A stretch of DNA of 64,000 nucleotides from Epiperipatus broadwayi (GCA_028023455.1 JAQFVV010000013.1:8896411-8960410); one strand, 5' to 3'. Shown: positions 12,321 to 29,170, counted from the stretch's first letter. A program made the numbers and translations. Notes: a model not told the origin generated them from the sequence alone.

Positions 12321-14697
12321 GGCTAGTTTGCTTTAGATTCTATTAATAGAACAATCGTTTCCATTCACTAAGATTTAAACATGATTTTTTAAATAGAAAC
12401 TAATTAACATTTATTTATATTTTCTTTTATATTACTTTTTTAACAAAAATACTAATCTTTAGATCTTTACTTTTTTTTTTTAACTTTTTTTTAAATAATT
12501 TTTTTAATAGTTTTCCATCTGTGCAATTATATATATGTTAAAATAACTATTTTAATTTTCTTTTACGTTTCTAATAAATCAATTTTATTTACGATTCATT
12601 TTCCCCATTTATTTTAATTTTAAAATAATGTAATGCCTACGTATACCATTACAACATTAAATGTTTTAATTTGCAAACCTTTTTTTTTTTTTTTTGTAGT
12701 TATTTTCATGAAATTGATTTAGTAAATGATTGTGATATGCTTATTGATGTGAAATCAAATTATATATTAGAAACTATGTCTCCGTAGATCTTTTAAATGC
12801 CATTTTTTATAGAAGACCTTAAATGATATATTAAGTATTGTTTAAAATGATACAGAATTGGAGGTTAAACATCTAAAATGATAATATATTAAAAAAAGTT
12901 TGAAAATTAGAGAATTTGAAAATTGATAGGATTTTTGAAATTTTGAGTGATTTTTGGAAAGAAGTGATTATAGAATTGGTGATACTTTTGGAAAAGAAAT
13001 AATTTTGAATAGAAAATGTATTGGACAATTTATGTACATGAAATATTGACGATTAGTTTACAAGCTATATCAAAGAATATAATAGTATTATTGAATCATA
13101 ATTTTGATGAAATTGTATTGAATTAGTGAAGAGAAATTATAATGGGGAAGGAAGAAGGAAAAAAAAAGGGAAAAGCTCAAAAATCTTACAAAAATTGTAA
13201 AGTGAGATATTTTCAGAATTATTAATTTGTAAGAGAAACTTAAAATAGAATTGAGCAAATTAAAAAAAACAACAAACCATGATTATATACTAAATGTCAG
13301 GTTCTGATTATGCCTTTGAAATTCTATATTTACAGATTATAATAATATTGCATAAAATGTAATAAGGCATTTCAAATTCTGTAGTGTCTGAATTTTAAAT
13401 TTGGAAAATTTTGAGAAAAATGGAAATACTGTATATAAAACATTGAGTGCTAAAGTTTTTGCAGTTGAAAGTTTTAAATATAATTTTTGAGTTCATTCTC
13501 ATATGTTGTTGTTTATTATTGCTATTATAACACCAGTATTTTGACCAGTATCTAGCAACTACTACTGAACTGCTCATTAGACAGATGATGGTAGATGAGA
13601 TCTAGCTAAAATATCACTGCTATAATAGTAATTAATAGAAAGCCACTTAAAAATATAACTTTAAATGTAAATGCAGAAATCGTTTTAATTCTACAAGTTT
13701 AATTTCCTGGAATACAAGTTTCATGACTTATTTATTTATTTATTATTATTTCTTAATAATGTGACATTCTAGATCGATTTCTCTTCAATGAGGATCTTTG
13801 ATTAGTCAATGTCTTCTTGACCTAAAGCATCTCTTATCCAACAGTTATCTTTTATTTTTTATAACAAACTAATATCTTAAAATTCGAACTTACCTTAATT
13901 TTTTAAGTTCAAGCCAACTTGTACAGATATATGTAGATCTAATAACAGACTAATAATTATACCTTTTAGTGTCTTCACTTTTTTTGACTAGTATCATCTC
14001 AGTTAACCATGGACAATGTTTTTCAAACAGCACATTATACGAGATATTATTGTTATATATTGGCCACAAAATTTTATATTGTGTAAAGTATTACTGTTTT
14101 TTTTTTTTTTTTTTTAAAAAATCAGTATCCTCTTTTATATAATATAGTCTATATAATGTCATTTTACATTTGATTTTTTAATAAATTATGTTCTAAATAT
14201 TTATACAATGGTGTATAGTTTAAATTTTTAAGACAAAAGTGAACATTATCAACAAAAGAAAGAAGAATATATACTGAATGTAAATCAAAAATTAGATTTA
14301 TCTAAACATATATATATACAGATATGTAAACTTACAGATATTAATTATATTTGTTACTTATAACGTGAAGAATAATTTTTAGTGTATAGAAAACAAATTA
14401 TTTTTAACATTAAACGTATTATAAAAAAAATTATGAGACTGCAGATTGCCCATGCCTAATCCCACAATTATCTGCTCCTTATAATATATGCAATTAGAAC
14501 AAATTCTCTTCTCTTTGCTCCATAATCATCTATTGTAAGCTTGAGTAATAAATGAACATTAGATGGTAATGCAAGCAATTATAACTGGATCTAATGCTTT
14601 CTTTATGATCTTGATTAGCAATGAGCTTGGATCTAATGCACTTCAAACCAATGTATTTGTCATCTAGCAATCTTTTTTTATATATTTTTTTTTACTT
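12321..14697. other. AT-rich noncoding stretch
   Basis: No gene seen. Many A and T homopolymers, for example T runs near 12680 and 14098. Confidence 0.5.
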
Positions 14698-14875
14698 TCA
14701 AGCTACCAGCCTGAAATTCAAAAGTACTTTAAAACTTTTGAGTTCAAACCTTAGTCCAGAAACTAATCTGTATATTTGGATGTGTAATTTGCATTTCCAT
14801 CTAGCATCCATTGATTATTTAAATGTACAATAAAATGCTCTGGACTAAAGAGAGTTGCTTCTAACAACTTATATG
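14698..14875 (+). repeat. SINE-like dispersed repeat, copy 1
   Basis: Shares with the copies at 15024, 28985 and 29253 a B-box-like block (TTTGAGTTCAAACC), then CATCTAG.ATCCATTGATTA and AATGCTCTGGACTAAAGAG. The same order of blocks in all copies shows one family. Diverged. Confidence 0.5.
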
Positions 14876-15023
14876 TAAGCAAAGATAATCATGATTTTTG
14901 TTGGTTTATATTAACTAACGAAGAGTAAAAAGTGCTTGCAGTTATAAAACTGAGTTTAAAAATAATGTCTGGATTGATATCAGATCTCTCTCTCTCTATA
15001 TATATATATAATTATACAAGCAA

Positions 15024-15330
15024 GTTTGCTTTGATTCAAAACATTAAGATGATTTTGAATTTTAGGCTGTTAGTTTGGTAATAAAAAAAGAATAAATGAT
15101 TATTGGATAAGAAATTATAGGAAATCAAGATACATTAGACCTAAACTTCTCCATGATTAAGACCACAAGACAGAAATTAGTAAAGGAATGTGAATAAGAT
15201 AGCTCTGGATGGGGATATAATTTCATTATCATCTAGTACTTATTGATTATATAAAGTTACAATAGATGGTTTTGGAATAGTAACGAGAATTTATCCAACA
15301 GCATATATGTAAGCAGAGATAGATAGATAT
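15024..15330 (+). repeat. SINE-like dispersed repeat, copy 2
   Basis: Begins with TTTGATTCAAAACATTAAG, matching the start of the copy at 29253, and ends with the CATCTAGTACTTATTGATTA block and ATATATGTAAGCAGAGATA shared with copy 1. The middle is diverged. Confidence 0.45.
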
Positions 15331-17233
<1,903 letters not shown>

Positions 17234-17393
17234 ATGTGCATTTCAACATTTACACTTTAACAGAAATACACAATAAAAAAAAATAATAATAATAATAACA
17301 ATGATAATAATTAAAATTTAAAAAAAACAAAAAAACAATTATAATCAAATACAAGCTAAATACATAAAATTATATATACATATATGTTCATAA

Positions 17394-20133
17394 CTATACA
17401 TTTAGTTGTTTTTTAACATTCATCACAAATTGATCGCAAAAAATATCAATATTATTAAAAGTTAGATTATATACCATTTGCAATCTATTAATAACTGATT
17501 TACCAAAGAAAGTATTTTTACATATACTAATCTTGAAAGTTTGCATTTCTCTTAATAAGCGACAAGGTACTTTCAATTCTATTTTTGATATACAGTTACT
17601 GACATCAATTTTCCCATCAATCAACTTTTTCAGTAATATCATATCCTTCAACATTCTCCTTTCTTTCAATACTGTTTTGACAGTTTGACATTCACCCATT
17701 ATTAATTTATTAAATCTTTTTTCAATATTATATATTTTAGACTGAATATTAATCAGATTGAAGTTCCATATACAAGAATTATATTCTAAAACTGTAACAA
17801 CAAGAGAAATAAATAACCTATATTTTATGGAAATAGATAAATCTCTCCCATATCTCAAAATACAGCCCATCTTTCTGTATGCTTTATTAATAATACATTT
17901 AATATGTGCATTAAAAGTAAAATTGCTACAAAATATAATTCCTAAATCAGATACAGTCTCTTTATATTTAATAACACCATTCTCAATTTTATATTGATAA
18001 ACAGATTTTTCAGTTTTATTAGTATAGGAAACAATGCATGTTTTATTAATGTTAATCTCCATGTTGTTATACCTACACCATATAATAAAACTATCTATAT
18101 CCTTTTGAACCTCAATATGATCACTATAAGTAATAATTCTTTTAAATAACTTACAATCATCAGCATAAGTAAGTATCATACTATTTTTTATGCTATGATC
18201 AAGATCACACATATAAACATTAAAAAGCAATGGTGCTAATATTCCACCCTGAGGAACACCTATCATATTATCAAAAAAAAAGAGAATTAGTTTTATCCAT
18301 ATGTACATAAGATTTTCGACCCCTCAAATAATTGGAAAACCACTCAACTAAATGAGGACTAACACCCAACATTTTAAGTTTATACAAAAGTCTAATATAT
18401 GAAACTTTGTCAAATGCCTGAGTCATATCAAAATATACAACATCTAATTGCTTCTGATCAGATAAGGCATGAGCAATATGATCAGATATCACCATTAAAT
18501 TAGTTTCAGCAGATCTACCAGGTAAAAAACCATGCTGATAACTAGGTAATACCTTAATCATATCTACAATAATATTACTATAAATACACCTTTCATAAAT
18601 TCTAGCAAAAGGTGACAGAATTGAAATAGGTCTATAATTACCCGAATCAGATCTATCCCCTTTTTTAAAAATTGGTATAATTTTAGCTATCTTAAATATA
18701 TCAGGAATAATAGTTTTCTCAATTGATAAATTAATAATATAATGCAATGGTGCTACCAAACATTCAGCACAACCCTTGATAATAAAATTAGGAATATTAT
18801 CATATCCCATAGAAGATTTCGATTTAAGTTTAGAAATTGCAGTAAACACTTCAGGAATTGCAATTTTATTAACATCTATATTCCAAAAACTTTCTTTATT
18901 AAATTTAATATCAACCATATTATCATTACTTGAAGTATCTAAGTACATATTAGTAAAATGATTGACTAGATCATCCATAGAAGGCCTAATTACATTATAT
19001 CTACAACTTTTACTTCCAACAATATTAAGATCTTTTATATAATTCCAACACATTTGTGGATTATTCCTAAAATTTTCTTCAACACTATTTAAATTATTAT
19101 TATAATCTCTTTTCATAAGATTTTTAGTATAAGCACGCAAACCACTAAATTTCTTATACAATTCTTTATCATTAGTTAGTTTATATAACCTATGATATTT
19201 GTGCTTTCTATTTAAGCCCTTACACAATTCCCTAGAAAACCATTTAGGATATTTGTTATTAGTATTTAAATAATGCCTAACAGGAATATATTGATCTAGA
19301 CAATTTTGAACTATACCAACAAAATTATTTGCCGCTATATTTGGATCATTTTCCATCAAAATTACATTCCAATCAATGTCCTCAAAAGCTTTATAAAGGC
19401 CATAATAGTCACCATGTTTGTAATCTCTCTTACTATTTACCATAGGCTTTATATGTTCATGAGAACCATCTATTACAAATTCCAAAGGTGGATGATAAGG
19501 ATCAGGGGGCAAAAGAGCTTGATCAGCCTCTTTGCACTTCAAATCATTCTTAGTGCTAAACAATAAATCCAACATACCCCCCCTAAAATTAATAATACTA
19601 TTAAGTTGAATTAAACTAACCAACTCAACAAAAATTTTTAATCTATAAAGTTTACTATTATCAACATTCTTATTACTATGTCTTGAGTAATCAGCTTCAT
19701 TAAAATCCCCAACTATAATAATATCATATTTATATTTCACCAATATATCCTCAACCTTAACTAAATATGCATCTAAATCATTCATTGACAAAGTAGGTCG
19801 AAGATATATAGTACCTAACAATATTTTATTTTTATTTTTTAAACTAACTTCAATCCAACAAGATTCAATATTATTATCATTAATAATTATCTGTTTATGC
19901 TTTATGTCTTTTTTAATAGAAATCAAAGTACCACCTCCTCTTGTTTCATAATTATAATTTCTATCACATCTATACACACAATACCTATCATCAAATATAC
20001 TAATATTATCAATTTCTTCTTTTAACCAAGTCTCTGTTAAAAAGATAATATCATATTCATTTAATAACAATTCAAATTTAAAATCAATTGTCTTAGTTCT
20101 AAGACCACGAACATTTTGATAATAACAATTCAT
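17394..20133 (-). pseudogene. Element A ORF2: endonuclease and reverse transcriptase, one frameshift
   Basis: The N-terminal half (20133 down) is an apurinic endonuclease: TETWL near residue 33-37, GDFN near 142, LDLLF near 188, and DPYHPPLEF where the usual SDH motif sits. The RT follows, with DMTQAFDKV (motif A), GVPQGGILAPLLFNVY (motif B) and TYADDCKLF (catalytic motif C). The frame breaks at a run of nine T on the sense strand (complement of 18272-18280). Eight T would join the two open parts. The rest of the protein is open, so the copy is young. It may be one base from intact, or the extra base may be a sequencing error in a homopolymer. It sits 6 nt after the ORF1 stop. It would reverse-transcribe element RNA at a nicked target. 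Confidence 0.88.
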
Positions 20134-20139
20134 GAATTG

Positions 20140-21561
20140 CTATTTATTACACAGATTATTTTGCAAATTTATATCTTGCACTATAGTGCTAATTTCATCA
20201 ACATTATCAGTCAATATAATATCTTCTGTCTTTTCTTCAATAATCTTATTAATATTTAATATAGCATTATCCTGTGTACTATCAACATTAAAATTTCTTA
20301 AATATTTTAAATCTCCATAGAAGGGCAATATGACTGCTGACAAAGGCCAAACGTTACCAACCAAAACTTTATCAGATTCAGATTCCTCTATAGATAAATA
20401 AAATGAAGAATATTTTTTAGATTTTGTATTCAGTTTATAACACACACTATTTATATCTAAAACATTTTTCAAATGAGCAGTCACATTTTCAACAGAGGTG
20501 TCATTATCCATTCTAGTTAGAAAAAATTTTTTAAATTTCTTTCTTGTCTTAATAGCTTTTAAAACATGATTAACCTGATTTCCTATAATAGGTGAAGAAC
20601 TTGAATTTTTAATATTTTTATTCTTATTTTTACGATAAAATACAGTTTTAAAACCATCATTTTCTTTATCTGCACAATCTTTCAAATAAAAGGCATATGA
20701 GTTTTTAGAGGTGCTATCTTGATTAGAAATCCCAGACGATTCATCTGACGTTACATTTGTTTTCATATCTGACTGACCAACCTTCACTTTAATTGCTTTA
20801 TTCTGCTGTTCATTAAATTTAGAACTTGATCTATCAGTGACACTAAAAACTGCCTCCTTTTTTAATTGATCAACTCCTTCACTTCTATTTATAGTAGAAA
20901 GTGGAGGGAAATTTAAATCAGAAACAATAAGTTCAGGCGTTTGCTTTTCTTTATGCTTTAAAATAAGTTGACTTTCTTTTTTATTAAAAACAACAGAATT
21001 TCTGTCTATGCTTCTATAATCATTATTTTTATTTATATCCAAATTATTAACAGATGCATTTAATAACATATTTTTTATCGTAATATTTTCTTCTTTCAAT
21101 AATTTAATTTCACTTGATAAATCTGTAACAATATTTAAAATTCTATTCAATAAAAACGTAGATTTTTCACAAGATAAACAATTATTATCCATTTTAGATA
21201 GATTTTTTTCTCCTTTATCAAAATCACGATTAGATATAGCATTAATTTCTATTAATTTAGAAATGTCATTACCTTCATTTCCTAATAAATTTTGACCAAA
21301 AATATCCAAGTCTTGCGAATCATTTATATCTGATACAATAATCTCCATTTTGTTTTCATTGACTTCCATTACGTTATTACTATTTGAATGATTACATTTA
21401 TCACAAATATAGGACTCCATTTCTATTTCATTTTTATGCAATATTATTCCATTAGATTTCAAACATGTTTTATGAAACTTATTATTGCATTTAAAACATT
21501 TAATTCTTGGCTGTTTTCCAAATATAAGATCACTGCAAAGAGCACATGGTGTACCTCCCAT
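20140..21561 (-). CDS. Element A ORF1: PHD-finger nucleic-acid-binding protein, 473 aa
   Basis: The N-terminus has a PHD-like zinc finger: C6-x2-C9, C22-x2-C25, H30-x2-C33 and C53-x2-C56 (C4HC3 pattern). The middle is acidic, serine- and asparagine-rich, with a leucine-rich, possibly coiled-coil stretch around residues 127-170. The C-terminal third holds a domain of about 80 residues (around residues 340-430, ending near VWPLSAVILPFYG) that is also found in the ORF1 remnant of element B. ORF1 proteins of this type bind the element RNA as part of the retrotransposition particle, and PHD fingers occur in ORF1 of some CR1-related LINEs. The frame stays open upstream into the microsatellite, so the ATG at 21561 is chosen because it starts just before the finger. 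No internal stops. Confidence 0.85.
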   Translation of the reverse strand: MGGTPCALCSDLIFGKQPRIKCFKCNNKFHKTCLKSNGIILHKNEIEMESYICDKCNHSNSNNVMEVNENKMEIIVSDINDSQDLDIFGQNLLGNEGNDISKLIEINAISNRDFDKGEKNLSKMDNNCLSCEKSTFLLNRILNIVTDLSSEIKLLKEENITIKNMLLNASVNNLDINKNNDYRSIDRNSVVFNKKESQLILKHKEKQTPELIVSDLNFPPLSTINRSEGVDQLKKEAVFSVTDRSSSKFNEQQNKAIKVKVGQSDMKTNVTSDESSGISNQDSTSKNSYAFYLKDCADKENDGFKTVFYRKNKNKNIKNSSSSPIIGNQVNHVLKAIKTRKKFKKFFLTRMDNDTSVENVTAHLKNVLDINSVCYKLNTKSKKYSSFYLSIEESESDKVLVGNVWPLSAVILPFYGDLKYLRNFNVDSTQDNAILNINKIIEEKTEDIILTDNVDEISTIVQDINLQNNLCNK

Positions 21562-21570
21562 AGCATAGCA

Positions 21571-22069
<499 letters not shown>

Positions 22070-22260
22070 TCAATTCAATTCAATTCTTTATTTATTTAAT
22101 GTACATATCAACAGCATTTAGCCAATTATAGATTGCACAATAATACAAATCTAAATAAGCATTAAAAAAAAATAATAATAATAATAAAATAAATAATACC
22201 AATAAAATAGAAAATCAATAAAATGCACAAATAAATAAAAAGGCAATATATCAAATGAAA

Positions 22261-25005
22261 TTAAGGAAAATATTTTTTTATGAGGACTTTAGTGAATTGT
22301 TTAAAATCCAAATTAAAAACATCATCATTACCAAAATCTTTGTTATAAGTTCTAGGTAAACGAAATAAAGGGGAAAATCTTAATACATCAGATTTACAAT
22401 TTTTCAGTTCAAAAACATTATGAGTACGAGTATTATAATTTTTTTTTTTAGTACCTAAGTTAGAAAGCAAATTAGATACAGAAATATTCTGGGAGATGAA
22501 TTTATGAAGAAGTTTGAGATCTCTTGTTTTTCGTCTCAGTAGTAAATCAATATAGTGTTCATTACTTAAACTATTTAATTTTGCAAATTTGTCAAAAACA
22601 GACTGAATTCTTATGATATCTGTCCTGTTATGAGGATTCCATATAATTGAACCATACTCCAAGATGGGAAGAACTAAGGATATAAAAAGTTTAATCTTTG
22701 TAAATTTATTAAATGCTTTTCCATATCTGTAAATAGCTCCTACAATTTTAAGAGATTTATTCACCATAAAATTAATGTGATTACGAAAAGATCCATTATT
22801 GGAAAATATTATTCCGAGATCTCTTTGATGATCATTTGTTATAATTTTAGAGTCCCCAATATAATAGGAAAACCTTAAGACTTCAGATTTTCTAGAGTAA
22901 GAGACAATGGAGCACTTATCCATATTTATATCTATATAATTATATTCACACCAATTCAAGAAATTATCTACATCACTTTGAAGTAAAAAACAGTCATTAA
23001 TAGAATAAATATGCCTAAAAATTTTGCAATCATCTGCATAACATAGAAGATGTGAAAATTTAATGCATGTTTTTAGGTCATCAATGTATACATTAAATAA
23101 TAAAGGTGCAAGAACACTGCCTTGAGGCACCCCAGTGAAGCAATAATAAGGTAATGACAATTTACCATTAAACCTCACACAAGACATTCTATCCCTAAGA
23201 AAAGAGTCAAACCAATTAATTAATAATTTAGAAAAACCTAACCTACAAAGCTTCTGAAGAAGAATTTTATGATTAACTCTATCAAAAGCCTTGGACATAT
23301 CAAAATAAACAACATCTAACCTAGATTGATTCTCAATTGAATTTGAAATGTGATCAAAAATAGTTAGCAAATTTGTTTCAATGGACCTATTAGGCAAAAA
23401 TCCATGCTGCTCTGGTGCCAAAACCTTAGAGACATCCAAGATAATTTTATTATACAAACATCTTTCAAAAATTCGAGCAACAGTGTGTAGAATTGAAATA
23501 GGCCTATAGTCACTTACCAAATCTCTAGATCCTTTCTTAAAAATAGGAACAACTTTAGCAATTTTAAGGGATGTAGGAAAAGTACCATTTGCTAAAGAGC
23601 AATTAAAAATATGCAAAAGAGGAGAAGCAATGTATTCAGCACATCCTTTATAAATGAAAGCTGGAATATTGTCAAGGCCCACACTAGAATGTAATTTAAG
23701 CTGCCCAATAGCAAAAATAACATCAGATTCAATAAATGAATCCAATGTTATTCTTTCTTCAACTAGATCATTATTTTCAGTCAAATCAGTAAAAGAATTA
23801 GATTGTTTAAAAAGCTCTGAGAAATAATGAGAAAAATCATCAGCAACTAGATTAGAATTATTATTCTGTAATTTTTTTTTTGTAATACCTGAATCCTTAA
23901 CTAGAGACCAAAATTGCAAGGGATTATCAGAAATATGACTTTCAGTATTTTGTATAAATTTTTGAAAATCTCTATGATATATAACCTTTGACAATCTTCT
24001 ATAATTAATAAAATTGTTATAATAATTTAAGTTCTTAGTTTTCCAATATTTACGATGATGAAATGATTTCCTTTTAATAATTTCTTTAAGAGAAACTGAA
24101 AACCAGCGAGGAAAACGCTTAGTTAAAAAAATTTTCTTAGGAATGTATTTGTCAATTAGTTCACAAAATGATTGTTCAAAAAATCTCATACAAAAATCTA
24201 CATCAGATGAAGAATACAAATTTTTCCAGTTAAAATTGGATAATTGTAAACAAAGACCCAAATAATTTCCTTTTCTGTAGTTTCTTTTCATAGTTTTAAA
24301 GGGACAGAGTCTATTAAATTTAATATTAATATAAAATTCTAAGGGAGGATGATGCAAGTCAATGGAAAAAGGAAGAGAAGAAGTAGTTAAACATTCAATT
24401 GTAGGAAAATTACTGAGAATATAATCCAATGTGTGATCATTAAAATTGGTGTATGGATTAAATTGTTTTAAATTCAACAAATTGCAAAACCGAATCATTC
24501 TCAATGCTTTAGGTGAAAAAGAGACAGAATCTATGATAGTAGTACCTGAATATAAATCCGGAATATTAAAATCTCCGGTAATAATAAAATTATCATAGCC
24601 AATCAGAAAATCTTCAAGTGATGTCAAAAAATAATCAAACTCCAACAACGACAAAGTGGGTTTGAGGTAAACATTACCCAAAATAAATTTAAAATTGTGA
24701 TTTAAAGTAATTTCACACCATGTAGATTCACAAAAAGAAGAAGAAAAATAAAGTTCTTCATAAAGATGTTTTTTATAAAGAGCAATCAGAGTACCACCAC
24801 CTCGAGAAATATTATCCATAGATCTGTCAGTTCGCAAAATACTAAATCTATCATCAAGAAAAGAACAATCAGGAAATTGTTGATTTAGCCAAGTTTCTGT
24901 AAGTAAAATAAGATCAAAATGTTCTGTTTCAAAAAATTGCTTTATTTGAACACATTTAGTTCTCATACCTCTGACATTCATATAAAAACAAGACAGCCCT
25001 ACCAT
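22261..25005 (-). CDS. Element B ORF2: endonuclease and reverse transcriptase, 914 aa, uninterrupted
   Basis: A full open ORF2. Endonuclease motifs: TETWL (residues 36-40), RGGGTLIA (68-75), GDFN (near 142) and LDYIL; DLHHPPLEF replaces the canonical SDH.P block but keeps D and H. RT motifs: KIAKVVPIFKKG, YRPISIL, YFDMSKAFDRVNH (A), GVPQGSVLAPLLFNVY (B) and CYADDCKIF (C), followed by a thumb/C-terminal region with YGSIIWNP. No stops or frameshifts, and the RT aspartates are present, so the enzyme may still work in trans. The start at 25005 gives MVGLSCFYMNVRGMRTK, the typical N-terminus of this endonuclease family. It is homologous to, but clearly diverged from, ORF2 of element A. Confidence 0.92.
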   Translation of the reverse strand: MVGLSCFYMNVRGMRTKCVQIKQFFETEHFDLILLTETWLNQQFPDCSFLDDRFSILRTDRSMDNISRGGGTLIALYKKHLYEELYFSSSFCESTWCEITLNHNFKFILGNVYLKPTLSLLEFDYFLTSLEDFLIGYDNFIITGDFNIPDLYSGTTIIDSVSFSPKALRMIRFCNLLNLKQFNPYTNFNDHTLDYILSNFPTIECLTTSSLPFSIDLHHPPLEFYINIKFNRLCPFKTMKRNYRKGNYLGLCLQLSNFNWKNLYSSSDVDFCMRFFEQSFCELIDKYIPKKIFLTKRFPRWFSVSLKEIIKRKSFHHRKYWKTKNLNYYNNFINYRRLSKVIYHRDFQKFIQNTESHISDNPLQFWSLVKDSGITKKKLQNNNSNLVADDFSHYFSELFKQSNSFTDLTENNDLVEERITLDSFIESDVIFAIGQLKLHSSVGLDNIPAFIYKGCAEYIASPLLHIFNCSLANGTFPTSLKIAKVVPIFKKGSRDLVSDYRPISILHTVARIFERCLYNKIILDVSKVLAPEQHGFLPNRSIETNLLTIFDHISNSIENQSRLDVVYFDMSKAFDRVNHKILLQKLCRLGFSKLLINWFDSFLRDRMSCVRFNGKLSLPYYCFTGVPQGSVLAPLLFNVYIDDLKTCIKFSHLLCYADDCKIFRHIYSINDCFLLQSDVDNFLNWCEYNYIDINMDKCSIVSYSRKSEVLRFSYYIGDSKIITNDHQRDLGIIFSNNGSFRNHINFMVNKSLKIVGAIYRYGKAFNKFTKIKLFISLVLPILEYGSIIWNPHNRTDIIRIQSVFDKFAKLNSLSNEHYIDLLLRRKTRDLKLLHKFISQNISVSNLLSNLGTKKKNYNTRTHNVFELKNCKSDVLRFSPLFRLPRTYNKDFGNDDVFNLDFKQFTKVLIKKYFP

Positions 25006-25155
25006 ATTAAATTAAAAATAAATCCAAACAAATAAATAAATGATATCAAGTAAAGAAAAATGTAAGTAAGTATAGTGAATAAAGAAAATAAGAAATAAAA
25101 GAAAATAAAGAAAATAAGAAATCAAAGAAAACAGAAAATAACTAAATAAATACCA

Positions 25156-25617
25156 CTAAAGTTTTAAAGAATTAGCCAAAGTTCCATAAAAAAAACAAAT
25201 GGAAGCACCACGAGGCCATAAATTGGAAGAGATTAAATCATTATGTTTATGAGCAGGAGCAGATATATAAAAGCAAGAAGATTTCAAGTTATACATATTA
25301 ATTTCATGACATATGATCCTAGTTCTTAAACGTTTTTCAAGAAAGACCTTAATATTATATGAATTAAGATTCACTGGCATATTAGAAACAAAATATTTAT
25401 TACATTTTGTATTAATATTATTAATAATATTATTATGAATTTTAGAAATACCAAACCCCTTTCCACAGGTAGTCTACCTTTTTTACCAGAAGTTGAAAAA
25501 GAGCATCCCAAACCATTTCCCACATTAACCTCATTATCAATATAATTGTTATATTTAGAGAAATGCAATAATTTACTCTATGAGTAAAAAAACCTCTATC
25601 ACATTCGCTAGACAATT
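25156..25617 (-). pseudogene. Element B ORF1 remnant (C-terminal part)
   Basis: The 25380-25156 frame matches the C-terminal domain of element A ORF1. SSCFYISAPAHKH aligns with YSSFYLSIEESES, and NLWPRGASICFFYGTL with NVWPLSAVILPFYGDL. An upstream piece in another frame (25568-25440) connects through a frameshift near a G/A run at about 25455. The PHD finger and the first half are missing because of 5' truncation. About 150 nt separate it from ORF2. Confidence 0.7.
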
Positions 25618-25619
25618 TT

Positions 25620-28312
<2,693 letters not shown>

Positions 28313-28314
28313 AA

Positions 28315-28771
28315 GAAATGAGAAGAGAATGGTTACAAAAATATAATTTGTACTAAACAACATACAGTAAGAAATGAATAAGCATAAGAAGTTGGATGAA
28401 GGAGAATGAAAATTATGAAAACAAAGTCACTATAAGATTGCAATAGATAGGTGACTTATATTTTGCAGTTTTCTAAAGAAGGAAGTGTAGATAAAAAAAA
28501 AAGTGAGTTCTAAATAAGGAGAAAAAAAAACATGAGTTAAAAATTGTTTGCTAGACAGGACTAGGAGGGATAAATATCTATTATAAGAGAATAAATATAC
28601 TGAGCAAATAATTTAAAAGTAAAAGTGTATTACTAAAAGACTTTTAAAGAGTTATTTCAATAAAGAGATTAGAAAAAGTGATTTGAATATAGATCTTAAA
28701 AAGAACTTGTTTTCAGATTAATATTAAATGATAGTTTTATAGCTAACATTTATTTCCTAGTATAAAACAAT
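28315..28771. other. AT-rich noncoding stretch
   Basis: Purine-rich plus strand just outside the array. No gene or repeat recognised. Confidence 0.45.
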
Positions 28772-28895
28772 TGCTTTTATCATTGAGGTTTGGAATTCAA
28801 ACTCAGAAATGTTATAGTTATGCATTCAGCAACTTCCTTTAACTTCATTTCACCATTCAAACTAAAATCCTGAAATTCAAATTAGTCTAAGGCTT
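28772..28895 (-). repeat. SINE-like repeat, copy 3 (inverted)
   Basis: Its reverse complement reads TTTGAATTTCAGGATTTTAG, TTTGAATGGTGAAA, GCTGAATGCATAACT and TTTGAATTCCAAACCTCAATG, matching the block order of the copy at 29253 and, for the later blocks, the copy at 28985. With the copy at 28985 it forms an inverted pair around a ~90-bp spacer. Confidence 0.55.
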
Positions 28896-28984
28896 TGACC
28901 AAAAATCAATTTGCTTGGACATCTATACAGATCTGACTTCAGTACAGTATATTTATTATATTCATTTCTTTATTACCAATAAAA

Positions 28985-29170
28985 ATAGAGTTAATGATTG
29001 CTGAATGCATAACTGCATTATTTCCAATTTGGAATCCCAAGTCCCATTGATAAAGACTGAACTGATAAGGAGATTTTTAGTAATCATTAATACTCAAGCT
29101 TATGGTAGATTGCATTAGAGTAGAAAGCTGGTTTTATCATATTGTATAAGCTGAGGAGTTAAATGATTTT
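28985..29170 (+). repeat. SINE-like repeat, copy 4
   Basis: Shares TTGCTGAATGCATAACTG with copy 3, a B-box-like TTTGGAATCCCAAG, then CATTGATAAAG, TAGTAATCATTAAT and TATTGTATAAGCTG with copy 5, which lies about 378 bp downstream in the same orientation. Confidence 0.55.

Noticed and set aside
18271-18308. Programmed ribosomal frameshift in element A ORF2
   Set aside because: Element B reads through the same region in one frame without a shift. A homopolymer indel is simpler.
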